A DNA stretch of 64,000 nt, taken from NCBI RefSeq assembly GCF_001730365.1, contig NZ_MIKB01000001.1:248001-312000 (forward strand), read 5' to 3'. Below the pieces are notes generated by a model. That model was not told the origin of the DNA. It did not search any database and was given only the letters and a program-made list of their open reading frames with translations. This document shows positions 20,176 to 28,798 of this stretch, one piece after another. The stretch's first letter is position 1. Each line of letters starts with the position of its first letter. The stretch comes from Enterococcus quebecensis. GTDB taxonomy: Bacteria; Bacillota; Bacilli; Lactobacillales; Enterococcaceae. A program made the position numbers and the translations under genes.

Positions 20176-21510
20176 TTATTTTTTTACTAACCTAATTTGA
20201 ATAGCTTCCATTTGTCTTGCTTCACCAGTTGTACCCGCAGTTTGACCATTTTGAACCCATGGCAACCATCCTTTATTTGATACATGTGCTCGATATTCAA
20301 CATTATATACTTTAGCTATCTCACCAGTTAGTTTAATTTGAATAGCTTCCATTCTTTTCTTTTGGCCTGTAGTACCTGAAACAGCCCCATTAGAAACCCA
20401 GTTCATCCAACCTTTATCTTGGACATGAGAACGATACTGAATGCTTCCACCAATATGCCCTAAATTGTTAATAGATATTTTTATTGCTTCCATTCTTCTT
20501 TTTTGGCCTACAGTTCCAGATACACTTCCGTTTGCAACGTTACCAATCCAACCTAAATCCATAAGGTGGCTATTATAATTCACTCCTTGTGTACTCGGCG
20601 GAACCAGTGGCAATGATGTAATCCATGATCTTACCACATAAAATTTTTCTTCGTTTATTCTTGTACCAAAATTTTCACTGCCCGCACCGTAAGCATGTAC
20701 AGATAAAATTTGTTTATTATTATTATAAACACCGCTACCGCTTGAACCTCCAGTTGAATCCAACTTATAGTAAACATTGTTAGCCGTGGTTCTTAGTATG
20801 TTTTCTGTCTCTGTTCCCATTTTTTTATTCAAGTCTCCATGATAACCAGACAACGTGATTGGGCTGTTCATTACTGTTGTTAAACCAAACCACCCTACAC
20901 TGTTTCCGATATTTCTATCTAGTTTGATAGCACCAATATCATGTTGAGAATTACCGTTTTCAGTCCACCCTCTAACACTCATTAGTTTTTTAGAATAAGC
21001 AACACCATAAGGAGCGTAATTTCCATTATATCCAGGATAAACAGTAACAGATTTTGCAAAACCGCCATTTTCTTTACTATAAATACAATGACCAGCTGTT
21101 AGAACCGTGTCTGAAGATACTAAATTCCCAGTCCCAATATAACTTTTTCCATTTGGATATGTTATCACTAAAAAAGCTACTTTTTTGTAGGGATCTAACG
21201 TCGTATTAGATACAATTTTCCGATTGTCACTGCCAATAATGGATCTAGGATCCATACTTGAAACACCTGATTCCTTGTCAGAAACAAATAATGCATCTTT
21301 AGGTATCTCTGGGATAAATCCTTCCTCTGATACCACTCCCCCCTCAAATGCTAACGTCTCTAACTCTGACGGAATACTTTCTTGCTGAAAAAATTCTTCT
21401 ACTATCCCATCATTATAAATCGTGTCCAAATCACTTTCTGCATACACTTGAGTAGCAAACAATCCCAAACCTAAACACATAAAACCTACTATTGTGCCCC
21501 ACTTTTTCAT
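20176..21510 (-). CDS. Secreted V8-like serine protease with three ChW repeats
   Basis: A 444-residue exported protein. A signal peptide (MKKWGTIVGFMCLGLGLFATQVYA) is followed by a propeptide-like acidic stretch. The trypsin-fold protease domain of the Glu-specific V8/SprE type has the catalytic His in LTAGHC, Asp in QHDIGAIKL and Ser in GGSSGSGV. The C-terminal third contains three tandem repeats of about 50 residues with an H-V-x-x-x-G-W core and a G-x-x-R-x-M-E-A-I-x-I end, which are clostridial hydrophobic (ChW) repeats linked to surface or protein binding. A TATAAT with TAGAAA at 17-base spacing lies at 21561-21589. It stands alone and has its own terminator. Confidence 0.9.
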   Translation of the reverse strand: MKKWGTIVGFMCLGLGLFATQVYAESDLDTIYNDGIVEEFFQQESIPSELETLAFEGGVVSEEGFIPEIPKDALFVSDKESGVSSMDPRSIIGSDNRKIVSNTTLDPYKKVAFLVITYPNGKSYIGTGNLVSSDTVLTAGHCIYSKENGGFAKSVTVYPGYNGNYAPYGVAYSKKLMSVRGWTENGNSQHDIGAIKLDRNIGNSVGWFGLTTVMNSPITLSGYHGDLNKKMGTETENILRTTANNVYYKLDSTGGSSGSGVYNNNKQILSVHAYGAGSENFGTRINEEKFYVVRSWITSLPLVPPSTQGVNYNSHLMDLGWIGNVANGSVSGTVGQKRRMEAIKISINNLGHIGGSIQYRSHVQDKGWMNWVSNGAVSGTTGQKKRMEAIQIKLTGEIAKVYNVEYRAHVSNKGWLPWVQNGQTAGTTGEARQMEAIQIRLVKK

Positions 21511-21619
21511 AAACCAATCTCCTATATTTCATATTTTTTTTTAAAACTTCCTTTAAAATAATTATACCTAAAAGAAATATGTTTTTCTATAAAAAAAATA
21601 TTTTTTTTTCATAAAGTTC

Positions 21620-21655
21620 AAAAAAACTCTGCTGATTTAATAAATCAGCAGAGTT
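21620..21655 (-). terminator. Terminator of yjdM
   Basis: A perfect 15-base palindromic stem AACTCTGCTGATTTA (21626-21640) with its complement at 21641-21655, followed on the minus strand by a T run (21625-21620). Confidence 0.85.
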
Positions 21656-21661
21656 GAAAAC

Positions 21662-22006
21662 TTAATTTTTCTTAACAAACTCAGATTTCAATTTCATTGG
21701 ACCAAATCCATCAACTTTACAATCAATGTTATGTCCATCAGCAGCATCAACTACTAAACGAATGCCTTTGACTTTTGTTCCTTGTTTGATCGCACCACTA
21801 GCACCTTTGACTTTCAGATCCTTGATAACAGTCACATTATCACCATCTGCCAAAACATTTCCATTGGAATCCTTGATAACTGCAACTGTCTCCTCTGCAG
21901 CATCTGTTGGTGACCATTCATGTCCACACTCTGGACAAATCATCATGCCTCGATCCTCATAAGTGTACGTTGAGCCGCATTGTGGGCAACTTGGTAAATT
22001 TTCCAT
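21662..22006 (-). CDS. yjdM: YjdM/PhnA-type zinc ribbon protein
   Basis: A 114-residue protein. The N-terminal zinc ribbon has CPQCG and CPECG knuckles (residues 7-11 and 24-28), and the C-terminal SH3-like YjdM domain shows [15 protein letters not shown]. Once called phosphonoacetate hydrolase (PhnA), that role is no longer supported for this family; the function is unknown. The AGGAGAT site supports the ATG at 22006. It is flanked by its own terminator and reads in the same direction as its neighbours. Confidence 0.9.
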   Translation of the reverse strand: MENLPSCPQCGSTYTYEDRGMMICPECGHEWSPTDAAEETVAVIKDSNGNVLADGDNVTVIKDLKVKGASGAIKQGTKVKGIRLVVDAADGHNIDCKVDGFGPMKLKSEFVKKN

Positions 22007-22107
22007 TTAAAATCTCCTTTAAAATGTTGTCACTTCATTCTATCGTACTTCCACATGAAAGGAAAGCCCCATTTTATAAGGAAATTCTGTTGAAAAAATA
22101 AAAGTTA

Positions 22108-22956
22108 TTACTTGTTCTCTTTGCCTTTTTCTACATAAGAAAGATCATTCACGCTATCAACTGTATATTTACCATCTTTATAGGTTACTTTTGACACACT
22201 AGCATTTTTCAGTCCACCGTCAGGCAAATCTGCATTTGCATCTAATTCACCTAATAATGTAATGATACTCATACCATGAGAAACAACTAAGATGTTATTT
22301 GCGCCTTCTTTTTCCGCATCTTTTACGATATCATCTAATCCTGCTGTTAAACGACTAACGATAGTTTTGCTGTCTTCTGCCGGCCAATTGACACCTTCTT
22401 TAACATTTTTCTTATCCATGTCAGATAAAATATCGGCAAATTCAATGATTCCTTTATAAAAACCGACTTCTTTCATCCAGTTATTGTATTCTTCGTAGGT
22501 CTGACCTTTTTCTTTTGCAACCGCAGTCAGCATTTCTTCATTCATTAAACCTTCATATGTGCCAAAATTATACTCTCTCAATCGCTTATCTTTCGTCATT
22601 TCTTTTGTGAGTTTTTCTTGTCCATTATTTTTCAATACTAATTCAGCCGTTTCGATTGCTCGTCCACTGTCACTTGTGACTACTTTGTCAAATGTAACAT
22701 CTGATAATCCTTTGCCTAATTGTTCGGCAACTTCAACTCCAGCAGGTGTTAGAGGTGCATCAATCCACCCTTGAGAGCGGTCAACAGTATTAAGCATTGT
22801 CTTACCATGACGAGCAAAGTAAATTACCACCTCAGTATTTTCTTTCTCTTTTGTATCAGCTTTTTTCTCTTCTTTTGCAGTACCATTACCGCTACACCCA
22901 GCCAAAACCATTGATAACAACGCCACGCCAACAAACATTTTTTTTAAGTTCATCAT
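22108..22956 (-). CDS. Histidine-phosphatase-family lipoprotein
   Basis: A 282-residue surface lipoprotein. The signal peptide ends in the lipobox LAGC (Cys near residue 21), followed by a charged Lys/Glu linker. The phosphoglycerate-mutase-like domain begins with YFARHGKT (catalytic RHG); the second catalytic His is in VVSHGMSI. The domain class covers broad phosphatases; the substrate on the outer membrane face is unknown. AGGAGAG supports the start, and ATG at 22953 is equally possible. The gene is preceded by its own promoter and a terminator-like leader hairpin. Confidence 0.88.
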   Translation of the reverse strand: MMNLKKMFVGVALLSMVLAGCSGNGTAKEEKKADTKEKENTEVVIYFARHGKTMLNTVDRSQGWIDAPLTPAGVEVAEQLGKGLSDVTFDKVVTSDSGRAIETAELVLKNNGQEKLTKEMTKDKRLREYNFGTYEGLMNEEMLTAVAKEKGQTYEEYNNWMKEVGFYKGIIEFADILSDMDKKNVKEGVNWPAEDSKTIVSRLTAGLDDIVKDAEKEGANNILVVSHGMSIITLLGELDANADLPDGGLKNASVSKVTYKDGKYTVDSVNDLSYVEKGKENK

Positions 22957-23021
22957 TCTCTCTCCTTTTTCTATTTCCTTTTTTGTTAACTAGTGAACGA
23001 ATGAAGTCTAATTTAAAAAAG

Positions 23022-23068
23022 AAAAAACCCAACTACACCAAATGTATTGATTTGGCATAATCAGGTTT
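23022..23068 (-). terminator. Hairpin with T run in the phosphatase leader (attenuator candidate)
   Basis: On the minus strand AAACC (23068-23064) pairs with GGGTT, and CCAAAT pairs with ATTTGG inside it (23055-23050 with 23043-23038). A run of six T follows. It lies about 40 bases after the predicted RNA start and 65 bases before the phosphatase start codon, so it is either an attenuator or an end for read-through from nrnA. Confidence 0.5.
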
Positions 23069-23111
23069 AGCTTGTATTGAAACAATCACTATCCACTATT
23101 CAACTAACTCT

Positions 23112-23140
23112 AGTATAATAGATTCAGCAAGGAATGTAAA
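23112..23140 (-). promoter_or_regulatory. Promoter of the lipoprotein phosphatase
   Basis: Minus-strand TTTACA (23140-23135), 17-base spacer, TATACT (23117-23112). Each box matches five of six consensus bases. It starts 12 bases after the nrnA stop codon. Confidence 0.65.
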
Positions 23141-23152
23141 TGCTTTCATACC

Positions 23153-24103
23153 CTATTTTTTATATTCTTTACATAGTTCTTGAATTTCATTATAAATCTC
23201 GGAAACTTCTTCTAAATTTTTTGCATTGGCACCGCTGGCTAAAGGATGTCCGCCACCGTGATGTTTTTTTGCCAACTCGTTGATCACAGGTCCTTTTGAG
23301 CGTAAACGAACTCGGTAATACCCCTCAGGTTGCTGAACAAAAATCCCCCAAGCCAAAACTTCATCGATCACCCCTGGCAACGAAACAATTGATGCTGTTT
23401 CAGAATCTACAATGCCGTACTCATCAAGCAATGTTTGAGGCAACATGACTTTGGCTGCACCATAAGCATCTACTTCAATATTTTGATACACATATCCGGC
23501 AAGTTTTGCTACATTCATGGGAATTTGCTCCAACTCACGATTTAACTCTGCTGAATTAAATTCATAAGTCATCAGTTCAGCCGCCACTTCTAATGTATGC
23601 GGTGTTGTTGCCGGATATAAAAATCGACCTGTATCACCAACAATTCCAGCATATAATAAACGTGCCGCCTTATTATTCATGACTAATTCCTCTTGATTCA
23701 GGTGATAAAAATCAGCAATAATTTCACTACAGCTGCTCGCCTTTGTATTGACCCATACTAAATCACCGTAGGGTTCGTCATTGGGATGATGATCGATTTT
23801 GATCAATTTATCCCCTAATTTGTAACGATCATCACTGATTCTAGGTGAATTAGCTGTATCTGTTACAATAACTAAAGCATTTTTATAGCAATCATCTGAT
23901 ACTTCATCCATTTCAGCTAAAAACTCTAAACCTTCAACAGATCCGCCAACTTGATAAACTTTTTTTTCCGGAAAGCTTTCTCGAAGTATCTCTGCCAAAC
24001 CAACCTGAGAACCAATGGCATCTGGATCTGGTCGTTGATGGCGATGAATAATAATTGTTTGATATCCTTTTATAGTTGTTAATATTTCTTTTACAACATC
24101 CAT
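23153..24103 (-). CDS. nrnA: Bifunctional oligoribonuclease/PAP phosphatase NrnA
   Basis: A 316-residue DHH/DHHA1 phosphoesterase that degrades short RNA oligomers and 3'-phosphoadenosine 5'-phosphate. The N-terminal motifs are HRHQRPDPDAIGSQ, VTDTANSPR and IDHHPND (the DHH metal site). The C-terminal DHHA1 domain shows the nucleotide-binding GGGHPLASGA. It follows ytoI by 12 bases, as ytqI follows ytoI in Bacillus. Confidence 0.95.
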   Translation of the reverse strand: MDVVKEILTTIKGYQTIIIHRHQRPDPDAIGSQVGLAEILRESFPEKKVYQVGGSVEGLEFLAEMDEVSDDCYKNALVIVTDTANSPRISDDRYKLGDKLIKIDHHPNDEPYGDLVWVNTKASSCSEIIADFYHLNQEELVMNNKAARLLYAGIVGDTGRFLYPATTPHTLEVAAELMTYEFNSAELNRELEQIPMNVAKLAGYVYQNIEVDAYGAAKVMLPQTLLDEYGIVDSETASIVSLPGVIDEVLAWGIFVQQPEGYYRVRLRSKGPVINELAKKHHGGGHPLASGANAKNLEEVSEIYNEIQELCKEYKK

Positions 24104-24115
24104 ATTTACTTCCTC

Positions 24116-25438
24116 CTATGTCCGCTCCATTACTTGACAAACAACGATTGCTTTAGCAACAAGAGCGTTCTCCAAGTATACTTCAATATCTAATTTTGCT
24201 GAACGACGCCCGATTTCTAAAACTCTTGGTCGTATATCTAGTTCGCTTTCTAATTGGATGAGACGCAAATAATGCAAACTCATTTGTTCAATCAAAACAT
24301 TTCTTCTTTGATTGGTGATCATCGTCCGCTGTGTCACATTTGCGATGATTTCACTTAAGACACCAAATGAAATGGTTCCTACACTGTTAACCATTTGGGG
24401 GGCAACAGAAAATTTAAATTGAGGTTCGCCAGTTTTTGCTCCCTCTTCTACTGGCATTACTTCACCAGAAATTTGATCTGAGATCGTATCTGCAATCTGT
24501 GGCTGACGTTGCACCAATTGCATAGCTTTCATCACATCTTGCCTTGAGACGAAACCAACTAGAGACAAGTCGTCTTCAACCACTGGCATTACTTCTAATC
24601 CATCCCAAATCATTTGATGACTGACACTAGCCACACTCATCATTTTTTTTACAACAATCGGATCTTTAGTCATGACTTTATCCATGGTCAATGTTTCTGA
24701 TTTCCCTAAGACATCTTTGGCCGTGACGATCCCCACCAAACGAAGACTTTTATTGACTATTGGAAAACGTGAATGGTGGGTCTTTTCAGAAAGATTTTGA
24801 TAATCACCAATAGTATTGGTAGAGAATAGATAATTGGTCTTTTCTAAAGTTGTATAAATATCACTGACTAACATAATATCTTTTTTGATCAATTGGTCAC
24901 TTAGCGCTCGGTTAATCATTGTAGCTACCGTAAATGTGTCATAGGTAGTTCTTAATACAGGCATTCCCAATTCATCTGCTAATTCCGCAATTTCAATGTC
25001 TGTATCAAACCCGCCAGTAATCAAAACTGCTGCTCCATTTTCTAATGCTAATTTTTGAACGCCTTGACGATTCCCAACAATCATCAATGAGCCTGGTGTG
25101 ATATATCTTGTCATAGCCTTTTCAGTCATCGCACCGATGACAAACTTATTTAAAACCTTATCTAAACCAGCTGAACCGCCTAAGACATCTCCTTCAATAA
25201 TTCGAACGACTTCACCAAACGTCAATTTTTCAATATGTTTTTTTAGTTTCCGCTCAATTCTGATTGTTCCTACACGTTGGATGGTTGAAACCAATCCGAT
25301 ATTTTCAGCATCTTTGATTGCCCGATAAGCTGTTCCTTCACTGACACCAAGATTTTTTGCGATACTTCGAACAGAGATGCGATCACCAATCGGCAACCCT
25401 TCGATGTACTTTAATATTTGATCATGTTTCGTAGCCAT
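24116..25438 (-). CDS. ytoI: YtoI-like HTH/DRTGG/CBS/hotdog regulator
   Basis: A 440-residue modular protein. Residues 1-60 are a winged helix (VRSIAKNLGVSEGTAYRAI), about 65-180 a DRTGG domain, about 190-310 a pair of CBS domains (VGIVTAKDVLG, LVGFVSRQDVMKAM), and 320-440 a hotdog thioesterase-like fold. The architecture matches B. subtilis YtoI, of unknown role; CBS domains suggest an adenine-nucleotide ligand. GGAGGATAT precedes the ATG. It forms a two-gene unit with nrnA. Confidence 0.9.
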   Translation of the reverse strand: MATKHDQILKYIEGLPIGDRISVRSIAKNLGVSEGTAYRAIKDAENIGLVSTIQRVGTIRIERKLKKHIEKLTFGEVVRIIEGDVLGGSAGLDKVLNKFVIGAMTEKAMTRYITPGSLMIVGNRQGVQKLALENGAAVLITGGFDTDIEIAELADELGMPVLRTTYDTFTVATMINRALSDQLIKKDIMLVSDIYTTLEKTNYLFSTNTIGDYQNLSEKTHHSRFPIVNKSLRLVGIVTAKDVLGKSETLTMDKVMTKDPIVVKKMMSVASVSHQMIWDGLEVMPVVEDDLSLVGFVSRQDVMKAMQLVQRQPQIADTISDQISGEVMPVEEGAKTGEPQFKFSVAPQMVNSVGTISFGVLSEIIANVTQRTMITNQRRNVLIEQMSLHYLRLIQLESELDIRPRVLEIGRRSAKLDIEVYLENALVAKAIVVCQVMERT

Positions 25439-25884
25439 AATATCCTCCTTAATTTAAAAGCCTAGCAGGTTCGTCTAGCTTTGACTAAAAATTGGTTTAT
25501 TCAACCAGCTGTAAAATCTATGTTCTTAAGCAGTTATTGATTTGCTCTACCTTCATGTATTCTTGACCATTTATAACGATTTACAAAAAATCAGGGCTAA
25601 CCTTCTGTTTTAATTTCTCTTCAATCAAAAATGAAACAGCTATTCCTTCCCTATTGATTGACTTCACTTAAAAAGTATAACAAAAAATTCAGTATTTTAG
25701 TACAGATATTCTTTTTTTATTGTAACAGAAGTTAAAAATAGACGAACATACTTCTATTTGTTATTACAGTTAAGAGACTAAAAATCTGTTAAAAAATCAT
25801 TTTCACATTTTTTTCACTGACATTTTTTCAAAAAAAGGAGTATGATAGTAACGGACTCTTTACACTTTTATAGGAGATGAATAA
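25439..25884. other. Divergent spacer between ytoI and the MFS gene
   Basis: About 445 AT-rich bases with no gene. The only clear signal is the MFS promoter at its right end. A short imperfect inverted repeat, AAAGCCTAG with CTAGCTTT, lies at 25458-25483 near the ytoI start and could be an operator; its role is unknown. Confidence 0.45.
25817..25846 (+). promoter_or_regulatory. Promoter of the MFS exporter
   Basis: CTGACA (25817-25822), 18-base spacer, TATGAT (25841-25846); each matches five of six consensus bases. The start codon follows 38 bases after the -10. Confidence 0.6.
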
Positions 25885-27327
25885 ATGGAATCAGTGAATA
25901 GTTTTCAAGAGAATAAAGACGTACAAAAAAACCGCTGGTGGATTTTAGTTTCGGTGGCCATGTTTACTTTTATGTCTACATTAGACGCTAGTATTGTTAA
26001 TATAGCTTTACCAACGATTTCCACGGATATGAATGTACCTATGAATCAATCAGAATGGATCGTTTCAATTTATTTGATGATTGTCTGTTCTTGCTTATTG
26101 CTCTTTGGGAAAATAGGAGATAGTTTTGGCAAGATCAAAGTTTATCGCATTGGAACAATTATTTTTACAATCGGTTCTTTATTATGCGGCTTCAATCAGT
26201 CTTTAGCTTTTCTGTTATTTGCAAGAATCGTTCAAGGGATTGGTTCAAGTATGACTATGGCTACAAACGCTGGAATCATAACTGAAGTTTTTCCTTTTAA
26301 AGAACGTGGTCGAGCTTTAGGTTCAATTGGTGCCTTCGTTTCCCTTGGATCGATTGCAGGTCCTGGAATCGGCGGATTAATTCTTTCTCAATTTTCATGG
26401 CCTTATATTTTTTGGATCAATGTTCCTGTTGGAATCATTACTATTTTGATTTGTGAGAAATTTTTGCCGAAAGATATTACTAAAAGCGGAAAAAAAGTTG
26501 ATACACTTGGATTTAGTTTATTCGCCATCTTTATTATGACTTTCTTTGGAGCAATCTTTATTGGGCAAGAAATTGGGTTTACTGCTGTCTTACCATTGGT
26601 GTTATTCGCATTAGCATTATTCTCTTTCGTTGTTTTTCTAAGAGTAGAAAAACGGATTAGTCATCCGTTGATCACGTTTTCGATTTTTAAAAACAAAATC
26701 TTTACAATGAGTTTGATGACCGCTGTTTTAATTTTTTCATCTAACTTTTTCGTCAATGTTGTGATCCCATTTTATTTGCAAAACGCACGTGGTCTACCAG
26801 CTAGTAAAGCTGGTCTACTGATGATGGTCTTCCCCTTGTTAATGGTAGTAGGCTCACCAATCAGCGGTTTTTTGACAGATAAAATTGGTACAAAATTTTT
26901 AACGTTTACTGGATTGATTTTATTATCGATCACTTCGTTTATGTATATGTTTTTAAATCAAGGAACACCACTTTGGTATTATATTGTAGCTACTGGCGTT
27001 ATGGGATTAGGTAATGCACTTTTCCAATCGCCAAATAATACAACCGTTATGAGTAGTGTGGCAAAAGAAGACTTAGGTGTTGCTGGAAGCATGAACTCTC
27101 TTGCGCGAAATCTTGGGATGGTTCTAGGAATTGCTCTGGCAACAACGATTCTATACAATGCCATGAGCGCTGTTTATGGTCAGCGAGTTACTACTTATAT
27201 AAGTGAACAACCCGACGTCTTTATTTTTGGTATGAGAATTACTTTCTTGGGTTCTTTTATCTTATGTTTGACCGCTCTAGGACTAACATTGTTTCGTTCA
27301 TTGAAAGAGAAAAAAAATAAACACTAA
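25885..27327 (+). CDS. DHA2-type 14-helix MFS efflux transporter
   Basis: A 480-residue membrane protein of the EmrB/QacA (DHA2) drug:H+ antiporter type. The opening STLDASIVNIALPTI carries the family motif D1, and FGKIGDSFGKIKVYRIG is the loop 2-3 motif A. GSIGAFVSLGSIAGPGIGG in the fifth helix is antiporter motif C. Fourteen hydrophobic segments are expected from the length. The substrate is unknown. TAGGAGATGAATAA precedes the ATG. It is a single-gene unit ended by a strong terminator. Confidence 0.92.
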   Translation: MESVNSFQENKDVQKNRWWILVSVAMFTFMSTLDASIVNIALPTISTDMNVPMNQSEWIVSIYLMIVCSCLLLFGKIGDSFGKIKVYRIGTIIFTIGSLLCGFNQSLAFLLFARIVQGIGSSMTMATNAGIITEVFPFKERGRALGSIGAFVSLGSIAGPGIGGLILSQFSWPYIFWINVPVGIITILICEKFLPKDITKSGKKVDTLGFSLFAIFIMTFFGAIFIGQEIGFTAVLPLVLFALALFSFVVFLRVEKRISHPLITFSIFKNKIFTMSLMTAVLIFSSNFFVNVVIPFYLQNARGLPASKAGLLMMVFPLLMVVGSPISGFLTDKIGTKFLTFTGLILLSITSFMYMFLNQGTPLWYYIVATGVMGLGNALFQSPNNTTVMSSVAKEDLGVAGSMNSLARNLGMVLGIALATTILYNAMSAVYGQRVTTYISEQPDVFIFGMRITFLGSFILCLTALGLTLFRSLKEKKNKH

Positions 27328-27329
27328 AA

Positions 27330-27375
27330 AAATGAAACGGATAGCAGAATTGTCTGCTTTCGTTTCATTTTTCTT
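27330..27375 (+). terminator. Terminator of the MFS gene
   Basis: AAATGAAACG (27330-27339) pairs with CGTTTCATTT (27361-27370), with an inner AGCAGA/TCTGCT helix, followed by a T run. Confidence 0.85.
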
Positions 27376-27406
27376 TTATTTAACCAATCAGCAAATTTAT
27401 TTGCTG

Positions 27407-27796
27407 TTAGTCATTTTCTTTTCCACTCTTGATACTTTTAATAAAATCTTCAAATAATTCCGTTCCAATCCCCATTTTTTTATAATTCTCGAGAATTGAT
27501 TTTAACTCCATCAATAGATAGCCTACATATAAAACGTAGATTAACCCCACACCAGCTCCACCTGGAATCAAGGGTGCTAAGGGAATAAAAAACATCAATA
27601 ACACCATACTTGCAACTTTTCGCAAAATGCCATTAATCCCTACTTTGCTTAAAAAGTTTATTTTTGGATTGATTTTCGCTGCTAAACTGCCGCTTAAAAA
27701 ATCGATAATCATCGCTATGCAAATCAATGTCAAAACGTAAATAGCTTTGTGATCTGCATCGACTAGGAAACGATCTAAATACTCAAACATCTTCAT
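27407..27796 (-). CDS. Phage-type holin family protein
   Basis: A 129-residue membrane protein of the toxin-secretion/phage-lysis holin class (holin 4 type). Three hydrophobic segments are visible (about 17-36, 60-80 and 84-104) and the C-terminus is charged. The ATG at 27796 is chosen because AAAGGTGG lies five bases upstream; the frame extends to a GTG at 27805, but that GTG is part of the ribosome-binding site. It is the third element of the leftward ArpU unit. No endolysin is encoded nearby, which is unusual for a lysis cassette. Confidence 0.82.
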   Translation of the reverse strand: MKMFEYLDRFLVDADHKAIYVLTLICIAMIIDFLSGSLAAKINPKINFLSKVGINGILRKVASMVLLMFFIPLAPLIPGGAGVGLIYVLYVGYLLMELKSILENYKKMGIGTELFEDFIKSIKSGKEND

Positions 27797-27798
27797 AA

Positions 27799-27885
27799 TT
27801 ACCACCTTTTTTCATTATTTAATTTAGTTGTTTGCTGATTTATAAAAATAACCGATAGTTCACTCTTAATGTCTTTTTTCATCAT
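27799..27885 (-). CDS. Possible 28-codon small ORF before the holin gene
   Basis: The frame MMKKDIKSELSVIF... ends in TAA two bases before the holin ATG, and the holin ribosome-binding site lies inside its last codons, which would couple the two. It lacks a clear ribosome-binding site and has no recognised relatives. It may be chance. Confidence 0.25.
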   Translation of the reverse strand: MMKKDIKSELSVIFINQQTTKLNNEKRW

Positions 27886-27970
27886 TGATTGAACACTTAT
27901 TAACTAGCGGTTAAGTACAGTTTATTCGATTTTTTCTCTAGTAAACTGCCGTCTTTCTCCCACAAAAATG

Positions 27971-28393
27971 TCACTTTTCTATCAATAGTTTTCCACTTTC
28001 GTAAGATTCAGCAAAACGAACCATCGCTTTATCTAGCTCTCGATAAAACTTACTTTCACTCATGTGATGTTTCATGTAAATGGCAATATTTGTCGTAAAG
28101 TTACGATCCATATACTTATCATATAAAATCTCTCGATCGTACACATCCAATTGATTCATGGCGTCTATGATTTTTGCTAATTCAACTTCAGCAAGATGTT
28201 TTCGATCGATTATCTTTTCAGCTTTTTGAGCAAATTGACCCTCAGTATTATTCATTTCAAATCTATAAGCAGCGGTTACTTTTGGCGAATGTTTCTCTCC
28301 AGCAATTCGTACCAATGAACGGTATGTTTTCAGTAAATCATGAACCTTTTTCTTCGTTTTTTTTCGATCAATTTCAGGAAATAATAGCATCAT
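27971..28393 (-). CDS. ArpU-family transcriptional regulator
   Basis: A 140-residue protein of the ArpU/phage late-gene regulator family, named after the Enterococcus hirae autolysin regulatory protein. The family pattern is visible: an N-terminal helix (FPEIDRKKTKKKVHDLLKTYR) and the sigma-factor-like C-terminal LDVYDREILYDKYMDRN...MSESKFYRELDKAM. In phages this family activates late (packaging and lysis) genes. Here it lies between a repressor-controlled promoter and a holin gene. AAAGGAGAAG precedes the start; ATG at 28390 is an equal alternative. Confidence 0.88.
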   Translation of the reverse strand: MMLLFPEIDRKKTKKKVHDLLKTYRSLVRIAGEKHSPKVTAAYRFEMNNTEGQFAQKAEKIIDRKHLAEVELAKIIDAMNQLDVYDREILYDKYMDRNFTTNIAIYMKHHMSESKFYRELDKAMVRFAESYESGKLLIEK

Positions 28394-28438
28394 TTATCTT
28401 CTCCTTTTTATTTATTTTCTTCTTCCGTTATTCTTTTA

Positions 28439-28516
28439 CTAAATTGTTTGTCGATCTCCTAATTCTGCCAAATTCAAATAATAGATCCGCAGCTTAATTT
28501 TTGATTTTTCCTTCAT
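28439..28516 (-). CDS. Possible 25-codon small ORF upstream of arpU
   Basis: The frame MKEKSKIKLRIYYLNLAELG... starts 18 bases after an AAAGGGG and ends 46 bases before arpU. The composition is protein-like (basic then hydrophobic). An overlapping shorter frame starts at ATG codons just upstream. No family is recognised. Confidence 0.3.
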   Translation of the reverse strand: MKEKSKIKLRIYYLNLAELGDRQTI

Positions 28517-28570
28517 TCATCATTTCGTCCCCTTTCATTTTAGTAAATTAGCTAATATATAATAAAATCG

Positions 28571-28599
28571 TTGACTAAAATTAGCATTTACGCTATCAT
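28571..28599 (+). promoter_or_regulatory. Candidate plus-strand promoter in the arpU-xre spacer
   Basis: TTGACT (28571-28576), 17-base spacer, TATCAT (28594-28599). It could give the xre mRNA a leader of about 190 bases, or an RNA antisense to the 5' end of the leftward arpU transcript. Confidence 0.4.
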
Positions 28600-28710
28600 A
28601 TAAGTATAGTTAAATAAGCTCTATTCTGTTTACGTACTTTCTAATTTTAGAAAATATCTGACTAGAATGGCTTTCCATAACTATTTACTGATAAATTAGC
28701 TTATAAGAAC

Positions 28711-28760
28711 ATTTTAATAGCTTAAAAGCTAATTGTCAACTAAAAATAGCTTAAAAGCTA
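28711..28760 (-). promoter_or_regulatory. Operator-covered promoter of the arpU unit
   Basis: On the minus strand TTGACA (28739-28734), a 17-base spacer and TAAAAT (28716-28711) form a near-consensus promoter pointing to arpU. The 14-base near-palindrome TAGCTTAAAAGCTA occurs twice: at 28718-28731, inside the spacer, and at 28747-28760, just upstream. A half-site-like TTAGCTTATAAG lies at 28696-28707. The most likely ligand is the adjacent XRE protein, which would then repress arpU and perhaps itself. Confidence 0.65.
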
Positions 28761-28798
28761 AAATTTTTCTCATTTAAGCTTATGAAAGGTTGAAAAAC

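Noticed and set aside
22957-23110. Possible TPP riboswitch before the phosphatase lipoprotein gene
   Set aside because: The leader has AAACCTGAT and a GTGTAG...GGG stretch like part of the thi-box, but the essential CUGAGA pyrimidine-sensing element and the P2 helix are missing and the gene is not in thiamine metabolism.
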